From contig CACYFZ010000029.1 of the NCBI GenBank assembly GCA_902773835.1, positions 1 to 35,606 of the forward strand: a stretch of DNA of 35,606 nt, in the 5' to 3' direction. The notes below the pieces were generated by a model. It searched no databases and was not told where the DNA came from. It saw only the letters and a list, made by a program, of their open reading frames with translations. The DNA comes from an uncultured Eubacteriales bacterium (GTDB lineage: Bacteria; Bacillota; Clostridia; Peptostreptococcales; Anaerovoracaceae). The translations under genes and the position numbers were made by a program. This document shows, in pieces, positions 22,508 through 30,746 of this stretch (the stretch's first letter is position 1; every line of letters begins with the position of its first letter).

Positions 22508-22678
22508 AATTGAGATAGAGGATGCGTTTGGTCATCAGTAGCCATTCCGATTCGTAGTGCAGTGCGGGGAAGAAACGAAAGGGGCCGACGCCGAAGAAAG
22601 GCGGGCTGCAAGACGCCGATCTGGGAGTACGTAATAAGATGCGTGCGACTGTCGCAAAACGCGGAGCGCTATCCATGA
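22508..22678 (+). ncRNA. Lysine riboswitch (L box)
   Basis: The conserved pieces of the lysine aptamer appear in order: GAGATAGAGGATGCG (22512-22526), then GAAAGGGGCCGACGCCGAAG (22577-22596), which matches the core GGGG-x-x-x-x-GCCGAAG, and the closing GGAGCGCTATCC (22663-22674). The P1 helix forms between GATAG (22514-22518) and CTATC (22669-22673). Lysine binding should favour the terminator just downstream and so switch off the dap operon. Confidence 0.9.
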
Positions 22679-22707
22679 TAATAATCATAATTTGTATTTG
22701 ATTTTTC

Positions 22708-22743
22708 ATGAGCAGTCTTACCGCGTAGGCTGCTCATTTTTAT
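22708..22743 (+). terminator. Riboswitch-controlled terminator before dapA
   Basis: ATGAGCAGTCT (22708-22718) pairs with AGGCTGCTCAT (22727-22737) with one G-T pair, then a T-rich run. It lies between the lysine aptamer and the dapA ribosome binding site, the expected place for transcriptional attenuation. Confidence 0.88.
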
Positions 22744-22763
22744 ACCTAAGGAGGGTATCTGAA

Positions 22764-23654
22764 ATGGCAAGGAAAGAAACTATTTTCCAAGGAGTTGCAA
22801 CGGCACTCATTACACCGATGACAGAAGACGGTGTTAACTTCGATCAGTACGGAAGACTCATCGATTGGCAGATTGAACAGGGCATTAACGCTCTTGTTAT
22901 CGCAGGAACCACGGGAGAGGGTTCTACTCTGACTGATGAAGAGCATAAAGCCTGCATCAGCTACGCGGTGGAAAGAGTAGCGGGACGCGTACCTGTAATC
23001 GCGGGCACGGGGTCCAACCACACAGATTACGGCGTGCAGCTGACGAAGTATGCGGCAGATGCAGGAGCTGATGCAGCACTCATCGTAACACCGTACTACA
23101 ACAAGGCTACGCAGAACGGACTCGTTAAGCTTTTCGAGGAGTATGCAAGTGCATGCGATATTCCTATCATCGCATACAACGTACCGGGAAGAACGGGCGT
23201 GAACATCGAGCCTTCTACATATGCCAAGCTCGCTGAAATCGATACAGTGGTTGCCATCAAGGAGGCCAACTCAAATATTTCAAAGATTGTTGAGACATTT
23301 GCTCTGGTGGGAGACAAGCTGGACCTTTACTCAGGTAACGATGATCAGATCACACCGCTTCTGGCTATGGGAGCCAAGGGTGTTATATCGGTTCTTTCAA
23401 ACGTAGTACCTAAAGAGACTGTTGAACTATGCGATAAGTTCTTCGCAGGTGATGTTGCCGGATCAGCCGCACTTCAGTGCAAATATACTGAATTTGTAAA
23501 GGATCTCTTCTGCGAGGTAAATCCTATTCCGGTTAAGGAGGCTATGGTGCTTCTCGGATACTGCGATCCTATCATTCGTTCGCCGCTGTACAGAATGGAA
23601 GATCAGAACCTTGCAAAGATGAAAGCTACAATGCAGGAGCTCGGTATTATTTAA
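22764..23654 (+). CDS. dapA: 4-hydroxy-tetrahydrodipicolinate synthase
   Basis: A 296-residue cytoplasmic aldolase that condenses pyruvate with aspartate semialdehyde, the committed step to lysine and DAP. ATG 22764 follows AAGGAGGG; the in-frame extension to 22692 overlaps the terminator. The Schiff-base lysine is Lys166 (VVAIKEAN). The catalytic tyrosines are Tyr138 (AYNVPGRTG) and Tyr112 (TPYYNKATQNG). INALVIAGTTGEGSTLTDEEH is the conserved N-terminal segment. It is the first gene of the riboswitch-controlled operon; dapB begins 43 bases later. Confidence 0.97.
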   Translation: MARKETIFQGVATALITPMTEDGVNFDQYGRLIDWQIEQGINALVIAGTTGEGSTLTDEEHKACISYAVERVAGRVPVIAGTGSNHTDYGVQLTKYAADAGADAALIVTPYYNKATQNGLVKLFEEYASACDIPIIAYNVPGRTGVNIEPSTYAKLAEIDTVVAIKEANSNISKIVETFALVGDKLDLYSGNDDQITPLLAMGAKGVISVLSNVVPKETVELCDKFFAGDVAGSAALQCKYTEFVKDLFCEVNPIPVKEAMVLLGYCDPIIRSPLYRMEDQNLAKMKATMQELGII

Positions 23655-23697
23655 AAGAAAGAAGCAGGCTGAGCTTATCAGCCGATAGGACGGATTT

Positions 23698-24429
23698 ATG
23701 AAAGTAATAATAAACGGAATCGACGGCGCCATGGGAACTATCCTGGCGGGCATAATAGAAAAGACAGAGGACATGGAGCTTGTGGCCGGAGTCACACCTA
23801 CGGGCTTTGACGGGGCGTACCTTACGATGGCGGACTATCAGGGTCCGGCAGATATGGTTATAGACTTCAGCCATCATGAGGGCACTAAGGCCCTGGTGGA
23901 TTACTGCGTGGAGAGAAATCTTCCGGTGGTTCTCTGTACCACGGGTCAGACCGAGGAAGAGATGGAGCAGATTACTAAGGCCTCAAAGAAGATTCCGATC
24001 TTCAAGTCAGCCAATATGTCTGTCGGTGTTGCTCTGACGGCCAGACTTGTGAAGGAAGTAGCTGCAAAGTTCCCGGGTGCGGATATAGAGATAGTGGAGA
24101 CGCATCATACTCGCAAGGTGGATGCTCCGAGCGGTACGGCTCTTATGCTGGCAGATGCTGCCAAAGAAGCAAGGCCTGAACTGCACTACAATCTCGGACG
24201 CTCCGGCAACTGCAAGAGAGAGCCTGATGAAATCGGAATCAATGCAGTAAGACGAGGCAACGTGGTCGGAACTCATGAGGTGATGTTCGGCACTGCCAAT
24301 CAGACAATCACGATCACTCATGAGGCACACGACAGAGCACTCTTTGCCGACGGCGCAGTTGACGCTGCGAGATTTCTTATGGGAAAACCGGCAGGGCTGT
24401 ACAATATGGAAGACTTGCTGAATGACTAA
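23698..24429 (+). CDS. dapB: 4-hydroxy-tetrahydrodipicolinate reductase
   Basis: A 243-residue cytoplasmic NAD(P)H-dependent reductase producing tetrahydrodipicolinate, a little shorter than the usual 250-270. The N-terminal Rossmann loop is abbreviated (NGIDGAMGT). CTTGQTEEEM and the substrate motif EIVETHHTRKVDAPSGTA, with the catalytic His and Lys, are intact, as is RRGNVVGTHEVMF. The ATG at 23698 follows AGGACGG. It stands between dapA and ddh in the operon. Confidence 0.95.
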   Translation: MKVIINGIDGAMGTILAGIIEKTEDMELVAGVTPTGFDGAYLTMADYQGPADMVIDFSHHEGTKALVDYCVERNLPVVLCTTGQTEEEMEQITKASKKIPIFKSANMSVGVALTARLVKEVAAKFPGADIEIVETHHTRKVDAPSGTALMLADAAKEARPELHYNLGRSGNCKREPDEIGINAVRRGNVVGTHEVMFGTANQTITITHEAHDRALFADGAVDAARFLMGKPAGLYNMEDLLND

Positions 24430-24475
24430 TTGATATTACAGGGAATAGAGAAAAAGGTTTAGGAGAAATAAGATA

Positions 24476-25453
24476 ATGAAAATTGCAATTGCCGGATACG
24501 GTAATATAGGAAAAGGCGTGGAGGCTGCGGTAACTCAGGCTCCGGATATGGAAATTGCGGGAGTGTTCACAAGAAGAGACCCTGCATCGCTTAAGACTGT
24601 GACGGGAGCAACCGTATATGGATATGATCAGTTGGCGGACATGAAAGACGACATTGATGTGGTTATCATCTGCGCAGGTTCCGCAACAGATCTTCCGTGG
24701 ATGACACCTGAACTGGCTGCGTCATTCAACGTGATTGACAGCTTCGATAATCACGCCAAGATTCCTGAGCATTATGCCAATGTGGATAAGGCTGCCAAGG
24801 CTGCAGGGAAAGTAGGAATCATTTCCTGCGGATGGGACCCGGGATACTTTTCGCTGGCCAGGATTTATGCGGAGGCAGCTCTTCCTAACGGAGACAGCTA
24901 TACATTCTGGGGACGCGGCGTAAGCCAGGGACACTCCGATGCCATAAGACGCATAGAGGGAGTGGCCGATGCAAGGCAGTATACGGTTCCTGTTGAAGCA
25001 GCTTTGGATAGGGTAAGAGCAGGAGAGCATCCTGAATTCACCGCACGAGAGATGCATTTAAGAGATTGCTACGTAGTGGCGGAGGAAGGTGCTGATAAGG
25101 CTGCTATCGAAGAGGCTATTAAAACCATGCCTAATTACTTCGAGCCATATGATACAACAGTGACGTTTGTGTCGCAGGAAGAACTGGATAAGAATCACAG
25201 CGGTCTGCCGCACGGCGGATCTGTGCTCAGATCCGGAAGAACCGGATTTGACATGGAGTTCAATAACACCATTGAGTACACTCTGAATCTTGATTCAAAT
25301 CCGTTCTTCACAGCCAGCATACTTGCTGCGGCTGCCCGTGCGGCATACAGAATGAATAAGGAAGGACAGAGCGGAGCCAAAACGCTCTTCGATGTGCCGC
25401 CGGCATATCTTTCAACGCAGTCGAGCGAAGAACTCTTGGCACATATGTTATAG
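24476..25453 (+). CDS. ddh: meso-Diaminopimelate D-dehydrogenase
   Basis: A 325-residue cytoplasmic NADPH enzyme that aminates tetrahydrodipicolinate with ammonia directly to meso-DAP, bypassing the succinylase, acetylase and aminotransferase routes. The N terminus IAIAGYGNIGKGVEAAV is the nucleotide-binding loop. SFDNHAKIPEHY, SCGWDPGYFSLARIYAEA and the FWGRGVSQGHSDAIRRIEGV region are the family's signature segments, with length as usual. The reaction needs free ammonia, fitting an ammonia-rich or amino-acid-fermenting habitat. It lies 46 bases after dapB and 37 before lysA. Confidence 0.96.
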   Translation: MKIAIAGYGNIGKGVEAAVTQAPDMEIAGVFTRRDPASLKTVTGATVYGYDQLADMKDDIDVVIICAGSATDLPWMTPELAASFNVIDSFDNHAKIPEHYANVDKAAKAAGKVGIISCGWDPGYFSLARIYAEAALPNGDSYTFWGRGVSQGHSDAIRRIEGVADARQYTVPVEAALDRVRAGEHPEFTAREMHLRDCYVVAEEGADKAAIEEAIKTMPNYFEPYDTTVTFVSQEELDKNHSGLPHGGSVLRSGRTGFDMEFNNTIEYTLNLDSNPFFTASILAAAARAAYRMNKEGQSGAKTLFDVPPAYLSTQSSEELLAHML

Positions 25454-25490
25454 TTTGTCGTCCTGAGAGAAGCTGAAAAAAAGGAAATTG

Positions 25491-26786
25491 ATGTTATATA
25501 AAAATCTATCAGTAAATGAAAAAGGTCATCTTGCTATAGGCGGGATGGATGGGGTGGAGCTTGCCGCTGAGTACGGCACTCCGCTTTATGTGCTTGATGA
25601 AGAGGTAATCAGGCAGAATTGCAGGACCTATGTTGAGGCCATGCACGATGCTTTTGGGCCGGATGCTGCGCCGCTTTTTGCCAGCAAGGCGCTCTGCTTC
25701 AAAGGCATATATCCTATTGTAGAGTCCGAGGGCATGTGCGTGGATGTGGTATCTCCGGGAGAGATTTATACTGCACTTGCCGCAGGCTTTCCTGCCGGGA
25801 AGATGTTCTTTCACGGAACCAACAAAACCGATTCGGATATAGAGTACGGTGTAATGAGCGGAGTGGGACATTTCGTGGTGGACAACTTAAACGAGCTTGC
25901 CATTCTGGACAATGTATGTGAAAAGCAAGGAGTGAAGCAGAAGGTTCTTCTGAGGCTCACCTGCGGTCTCGACCCTCATACGCTTGAAGCCATCAACACG
26001 GGCAAGGTCGATTCTCAGTTCGGCGTTCCGATAGACACGGGTCAGGCAGACAACTTCGTGAAGGAAGCAATGTCTTGCGGCAATATATCCATTGAAGGCT
26101 TTCACAGCCATGTCGGATCGCAGATCTTTGAAAGCGATTCCTTCAACAGACAGGTGGAGATACTGGCAGAGTATGCCGCAAAATGCAGAGATGAGTACGG
26201 TCTCACCGTAAATGTTCTGAACATCGGAGGCGGCTTCGGTGTCAGATACACAGAGGAAGACCCAAAGCTCAATATCCCCGAGAGAATAAATGAGATAAAG
26301 GGACATCTTGAGGTGGCTTGCGAGAAATACAATCTCGAAATGCCTACCGTATACATGGAGCCGGGAAGGAGCATAGTGGCCGATGCCGGAGTAACGCTCT
26401 ATACAACCGGCGGCATTAAGGAAGTAAAAGGATACAGAAACTATGTGACCGTGGATGGCGGCATGACGGATAATCCGAGATACGCACTCTATAAGTCTGA
26501 GTACACAGTGCTGAACGCAAGCAGGGCATCCGAAAATGCGGACTTCGAATGCACCATTGCAGGAAGGTGCTGCGAAAGCGGGGACAGGGTGGCCGAGGAT
26601 ATAAAGATTGCAAAGCCTGAAAGAGGGGACATAGTAGCCGTTCTCACAACGGGTGCGTACAATTACTCCATGGCATCCAACTACAACAGGATTCCTAGAC
26701 CTGCCATGGTCATGATAAAAGACGGATCTTCCAGACTCGTTATTAAGCGCGAATCTTTCGAAGATTTACTCAGAAACGAATTGTAA
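25491..26786 (+). CDS. lysA: Diaminopimelate decarboxylase
   Basis: A 431-residue PLP enzyme that decarboxylates meso-DAP to lysine, the last step of the pathway. I place the start at ATG 25491, 5 bases after AAGGA; the preceding TTG at 25488 is less likely. Lys66 (FASKALCFKG) forms the PLP aldimine. HSHVGSQIF, NIGGGFGVRY and MEPGRSIVADAG are the alanine-racemase-fold motifs. The active-site Cys is in GRCCESGD and the C-terminal segment is TGAYNYSMASNYNR. It is the last gene of the operon, with a terminator at 26792. Confidence 0.96.
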   Translation: MLYKNLSVNEKGHLAIGGMDGVELAAEYGTPLYVLDEEVIRQNCRTYVEAMHDAFGPDAAPLFASKALCFKGIYPIVESEGMCVDVVSPGEIYTALAAGFPAGKMFFHGTNKTDSDIEYGVMSGVGHFVVDNLNELAILDNVCEKQGVKQKVLLRLTCGLDPHTLEAINTGKVDSQFGVPIDTGQADNFVKEAMSCGNISIEGFHSHVGSQIFESDSFNRQVEILAEYAAKCRDEYGLTVNVLNIGGGFGVRYTEEDPKLNIPERINEIKGHLEVACEKYNLEMPTVYMEPGRSIVADAGVTLYTTGGIKEVKGYRNYVTVDGGMTDNPRYALYKSEYTVLNASRASENADFECTIAGRCCESGDRVAEDIKIAKPERGDIVAVLTTGAYNYSMASNYNRIPRPAMVMIKDGSSRLVIKRESFEDLLRNEL

Positions 26787-26791
26787 TTATT

Positions 26792-26826
26792 AAGCTGCTG
26801 CAGAGCATAGCCCTGCGGCAGCTTTT
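26792..26826 (+). terminator. Terminator of the lysine operon
   Basis: AAGCTGCTGCAG (26792-26803) pairs with CTGCGGCAGCTT (26813-26824) with one G-T pair, around a 9-base loop and with TTTT at its end. Confidence 0.85.
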
Positions 26827-26929
26827 AAATTGTCTTCTCATGTGCTCGTTTTTAATGTACAATGTAATAACTATAGCGAGCAAGGAACAAGCTCACATAC
26901 GTTGGAAGAGATGACTAAAGGAGGACTTT

Positions 26930-28051
26930 ATGGCCGATTCTAACAACAAGGAGGTTCACCAGAAACTCAAGGGTAACAAAAGTGAAATCCAAAAAAAATT
27001 AGCGGGAAGAAACACCATTCACATGGATCCCGTAATTGACAGACATTATCAGTTAATAGGGGCCGGAAAGTCCAAAGAAATAATTCAGAGAGCTATGGAC
27101 CTGGCGAGGGAAGAAATTCCAAAGGGCGCTGTTGCCACATATATTCCGGAGCTGGGCAAGATGGATCCGCATCAGCTCGGCATCTGTCTTTATCCTCTGA
27201 AAGGAGACAAGATTACGCTAGGTGACTGTGATGTAAGATTCACTATGCAGTCGGTATCCAAGGTCATTATGCTTATTGTCGCACTTGAGGTTTGCGGACT
27301 AAAGCCGGTGTTCAGAAAGGTAGGCATGGAGCCTTCGGGAGAAGCTTTTGACTCCCTGGTAGAACTGGATGTAAATGATTCCAAACCATATAATCCTCTG
27401 ATTAACTCGGGAGCTCTCGCTGTATGCGGACTACTCCTTCCTGAAGTATCCTTCCAGGATATGCTGAGATTTACCAGAAATATCTGCTCGGATCAGGATA
27501 TTGAACTTAACGAGGATGTATTCGATTCAGAGATGAAGACATGCTCGCGTAACAGATCCATTGCATATCTTCTTGAGAGCAAAGGAATTATCACAACCGA
27601 TGTTGAAGACACATTGAGATTCTACACCAAGATGTGCTCGATGAACGTAACGGCAGAATCTTTAGCCAATCTCGGCCGTAAGCTCGCAAACGACGGAGTA
27701 TCCGCTTCTGACGGAAAGAGATATATGTCATCCAGGACAGCACGTATCGTAAAGACTCTGATGCTTACATGCGGAATGTACGACGGCTCCGGCTCATTTG
27801 CCATAAAAGTAGGTATCCCTACAAAGTCCGGAGTAGGCGGTGGACTTCTCAGCGTTTCGGACAAGAGAGCGGGAATCGGAGTCTTCGGGCCTGCGCTTGA
27901 TGCACAGGGCAACTCGATTGCGGGATGCAAGCTCTTAAGAGAAATCTCAAACGAGCTGAGACTTAATCTCTTCTACGATCCTGAGTGGAATAAGGAAGAA
28001 GACATGGGAGAGACTGTTCTTCGTGAGATGCAGGAAAACTCAGTAATGTAA
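26930..28051 (+). CDS. glsA: Glutaminase (beta-lactamase-fold, GlsA type)
   Basis: A 373-residue cytoplasmic enzyme that hydrolyses glutamine to glutamate and ammonia. The catalytic Ser-x-x-Lys is Ser108-Lys111 (FTMQSVSKV). NPLINSGALAV, SEMKTCSRNRSIAYLL, CGMYDGSGSFA and KSGVGGGLLSV follow in the order expected for the glutaminase family. It is longer than typical members (about 305-310): about 30 extra charged residues at the N terminus and about 30 at the C terminus (DPEWNKEEDMGE onward). The ATG follows AAGGAGG. It heads a tightly spaced unit that runs to 35484; the ammonia it releases could feed the ddh reaction encoded just upstream, though that link is inference. Confidence 0.94.
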   Translation: MADSNNKEVHQKLKGNKSEIQKKLAGRNTIHMDPVIDRHYQLIGAGKSKEIIQRAMDLAREEIPKGAVATYIPELGKMDPHQLGICLYPLKGDKITLGDCDVRFTMQSVSKVIMLIVALEVCGLKPVFRKVGMEPSGEAFDSLVELDVNDSKPYNPLINSGALAVCGLLLPEVSFQDMLRFTRNICSDQDIELNEDVFDSEMKTCSRNRSIAYLLESKGIITTDVEDTLRFYTKMCSMNVTAESLANLGRKLANDGVSASDGKRYMSSRTARIVKTLMLTCGMYDGSGSFAIKVGIPTKSGVGGGLLSVSDKRAGIGVFGPALDAQGNSIAGCKLLREISNELRLNLFYDPEWNKEEDMGETVLREMQENSVM

Positions 28052-28070
28052 TCGGCTGAGACAGGAGTTT

Positions 28071-28658
28071 ATGAATATTACGGTTTATTGTGGCGCCTTG
28101 ACGGGCGCCAATCCTGAATATGCGAAAAGAGCTAAAGAACTCGGCGAGTGGATGGCCGAAAAAGGTCATACTCTCGTTTACGGTGCGGGCGATGCCGGCA
28201 TGATGGGTGCCGTTTCAGACGGTGTTATTGAAAAGGGCGGAAAAGCCATAGGCATCACGCCTAACTTCTTCATAGCCGCTGAGGTAACAAGAACGGATCT
28301 TACGGAAGTAATCGTATCCGAAGGCATGTCAGACAGAAGAGAGAAGATGATGGAAATGGCCGATGCTTTTATCACTTTGCCGGGCGGAACGGGAACTCTT
28401 GATGAGGTTTCCGAAACAGCTGCTCTTAAAAGAATCGGAAAGCTGGGTGAGATAGATAAGCCGATTATGATATACAACATTGACGGTTTCTACGATAAGC
28501 TTCTCGAATTTTTTGATGTGATACTCGAAAACGAATTCTTCCGTCCGGAAGACAGAGCCAATATCATCGAGGTAAAGAGCATAGAAGATATAGAAAAAGT
28601 GATGGAAAATGCCGGAGGCATCGACCACAACAGAAATACACAATTCGACGTTGAATAA
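28071..28658 (+). CDS. LOG-family protein (TIGR00730 type)
   Basis: A 195-residue cytoplasmic Rossmann-like protein of the LOG/lysine-decarboxylase-like family. The phosphate-binding signature PGG-x-GT-x-x-E is intact in LPGGTGTLDEVSE, and the usual GGG-x-x-GLMG appears as GAGDAGMMG. Members hydrolyse nucleoside 5'-monophosphates such as cytokinin ribotides or AMP to base and ribose-5-phosphate; the older name lysine decarboxylase is wrong. It sits 19 bases after glsA and 26 before the first ABC gene. Confidence 0.88.
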   Translation: MNITVYCGALTGANPEYAKRAKELGEWMAEKGHTLVYGAGDAGMMGAVSDGVIEKGGKAIGITPNFFIAAEVTRTDLTEVIVSEGMSDRREKMMEMADAFITLPGGTGTLDEVSETAALKRIGKLGEIDKPIMIYNIDGFYDKLLEFFDVILENEFFRPEDRANIIEVKSIEDIEKVMENAGGIDHNRNTQFDVE

Positions 28659-28684
28659 GTTAATGGAATCAGACGGATCAGTTA

Positions 28685-30739
28685 ATGAAGAACCTTTTTA
28701 AGACGGTAATGAAATATAAAGGAATCGCATTGTTTGTCCTGCTTCTTATGGCAGGACAGGCTTTTTGTGAGATGAATTTACCGCAGTATACGCAGGCTCT
28801 CATTGACACCGGAATACAGAATAAGGGAATTGAACACATCCTTCCGGAGGCCATTACGGAATCCGAATACGATGCTTTGGCGGAAGGCATGAGTGACGGT
28901 GAGAAATCTTACCTGGAAAATGCATATGAGGATACAGAGGGCGGAATACATCGTCTGAAGAAAGACATAAGTGAAGATGAGCTCGATGAACTCGATGATA
29001 TTCTTCTGGAGCCTGTAGCCGAACGTTATGCGAATCAGATAGGAGAGACGCTTCCTACCGTCATAGATAAAGACGACAGAAACATCAAGGCTATGGGAAT
29101 CGCTTATGCTGCAGACTGCGATGAAAAAGCTGGGCTCGACATCATGGCCATACAAAACAGATTTATGCTCAGATGCGGGGGCATGATGCTTCTCATGTCA
29201 CTGGCCGTCGTGATTCTTACGACGGGGATATCTTTCCTGGCAGCTAAGGTCGGCGCGGATATAGGACGGGACCTCAGGAAGAGATTATTCGCAAATGTAA
29301 TGTCATTTTCAAATGCTGAGATGAACGAGTTTAAGACATCTTCTCTTATCACACGCGCGACCAATGACATTCAGCAGGTCCAGATGACATCAACCATGAT
29401 GCTCAGGATGATGCTTTATGCACCTTGCATTTGCACCTGGTCTATCATCAAGGTTTATCAGACGCATGCACATATGAATTTCATAGTCGTGACAGGCGTA
29501 ATAGCAATTCTTCTTCTCGTCGGATCGCTCTTTGCCATTTCCATGCCGAAGTTCAAAGTAATGCAGTCTTTGGTGGATGCTCTCAACGCCGTATCGAGAG
29601 AAATCCTCACCGGACTTCAGGTTATAAGAGCTTTCGGGCAGGAAAAACTCGAGGAACAGAGATTTGACGAAGCCAACACCAATCTTTATCGAAACCAGTT
29701 ATTCGTAAACAGAGCAATGATATCCATGACGCCACTTCTGATGATTATCATGTACGGTGTAACCATTTGGATTACATGGGTTTCAGCCAAAAGAATAGAT
29801 ATGGGCGTCCTGCAGGTAGGTACCATGACGGCCTTTATTGCGTACGCGATGGAGATTGTATTCTCCTTCCTCATGATAGCGGGCATGGCCATCTTCCTGC
29901 CGAGGGCGGGCATAGCAGCAGATCGTATATATGAAGTGCTTGAGACTGAGTCTTCGATTAAAGATCCGGATGATGCGACTGAGCTGAATGCTGCAAAAGA
30001 TGCGACCGTAAGATTCGAGCACGTTTCTTTTAAGTATCCCGATGCGGAAGAAAACGTTCTGACGGACATAGACTTTGAAGCGAAGCCGGGAGAGACTACT
30101 GCCATTGTAGGTGCGACCGGTTCCGGAAAATCGACTGTTATTAATCTCGTTCCGCGATTCTTCGACGTAAGTGAAGGAAGAGTCACCGTAGGCGGATGTG
30201 ACGTCAGAGAGGTCAGCATGAAGTCACTCAGAGACGCCATAGGATATGTTCCGCAAAAGGGAATACTCTTTTCGGGAACCGTAGAGGACAATATACGCTG
30301 GGGTGACGAAAATGCTACGGATGATGAAGTAAGAGAAGCGGCGGATATAGCTCAGGCAACGGAGTTCATTGACCAAAGAGAAGACGGCTTTAAAAGAGAG
30401 GTATCTCAGGGAGGAGCCAATGTCTCCGGCGGCCAGAAACAAAGACTTGCCATAGCAAGGGCAGTTGCCAAGAAGCCGGAGATTTTTATCTTTGATGACT
30501 CCTTCTCTGCTCTGGATATGAAGACGGATCTGAAACTGAGACAGGCTCTGTCGGATAAGACCAAGGAAAAGACGAGAATTATAGTAGCTCAAAGAGTGGG
30601 AACGATTATGCATGCCGAGCAGATCATCGTGCTGGATGAGGGCAGAATAGTCGGAAAAGGAACTCACGATGAGCTGATGAAAAGTTGCGAGATATACAGG
30701 GAGATAGCTATTTCTCAGATGGGAGAAGCAGCGGTTTAA
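28685..30739 (+). CDS. ABC exporter half-transporter A, degenerate-site subunit
   Basis: A 684-residue fused membrane/ATPase protein. TM1 (about residues 10-28) is followed by a long acidic insert (about 35-150, rich in Asp and Glu) before TM2 near 155-180, so about 115 residues probably form an extracellular domain. Four more helices lead to the ATPase. Walker A is 476-GATGSGKST-484 and the signature VSGGQ is 580-584. Walker B ends in Asp604-Asp605, with Asp where the catalytic Glu should be, and the switch residue is Gln636 instead of His. These changes mark the non-catalytic half of a heterodimeric exporter. Only seven bases separate it from the partner gene. The substrate is unknown; multidrug or peptide export is usual for this class. 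Confidence 0.92.
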   Translation: MKNLFKTVMKYKGIALFVLLLMAGQAFCEMNLPQYTQALIDTGIQNKGIEHILPEAITESEYDALAEGMSDGEKSYLENAYEDTEGGIHRLKKDISEDELDELDDILLEPVAERYANQIGETLPTVIDKDDRNIKAMGIAYAADCDEKAGLDIMAIQNRFMLRCGGMMLLMSLAVVILTTGISFLAAKVGADIGRDLRKRLFANVMSFSNAEMNEFKTSSLITRATNDIQQVQMTSTMMLRMMLYAPCICTWSIIKVYQTHAHMNFIVVTGVIAILLLVGSLFAISMPKFKVMQSLVDALNAVSREILTGLQVIRAFGQEKLEEQRFDEANTNLYRNQLFVNRAMISMTPLLMIIMYGVTIWITWVSAKRIDMGVLQVGTMTAFIAYAMEIVFSFLMIAGMAIFLPRAGIAADRIYEVLETESSIKDPDDATELNAAKDATVRFEHVSFKYPDAEENVLTDIDFEAKPGETTAIVGATGSGKSTVINLVPRFFDVSEGRVTVGGCDVREVSMKSLRDAIGYVPQKGILFSGTVEDNIRWGDENATDDEVREAADIAQATEFIDQREDGFKREVSQGGANVSGGQKQRLAIARAVAKKPEIFIFDDSFSALDMKTDLKLRQALSDKTKEKTRIIVAQRVGTIMHAEQIIVLDEGRIVGKGTHDELMKSCEIYREIAISQMGEAAV

Positions 30740-30746
30740 ACTATTC

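Larger units (their letters stand above)
22382..22763. other. Divergent control region of the lysine locus
   Basis: The 382 bases between aspartate kinase and dapA hold two back-to-back promoters whose -35 boxes are 18 bases apart. They are followed by a lysine riboswitch, its terminator and a strong ribosome binding site (AAGGAGGG) for dapA. No additional gene is present. Confidence 0.85.

Noticed and set aside
28071..28658. Lysine decarboxylase annotation for the LOG protein
   Set aside because: The PGG-x-GT-x-x-E motif marks the LOG phosphoribohydrolase-type family. The lysine decarboxylase name is a historical error, despite the nearby lysine operon.
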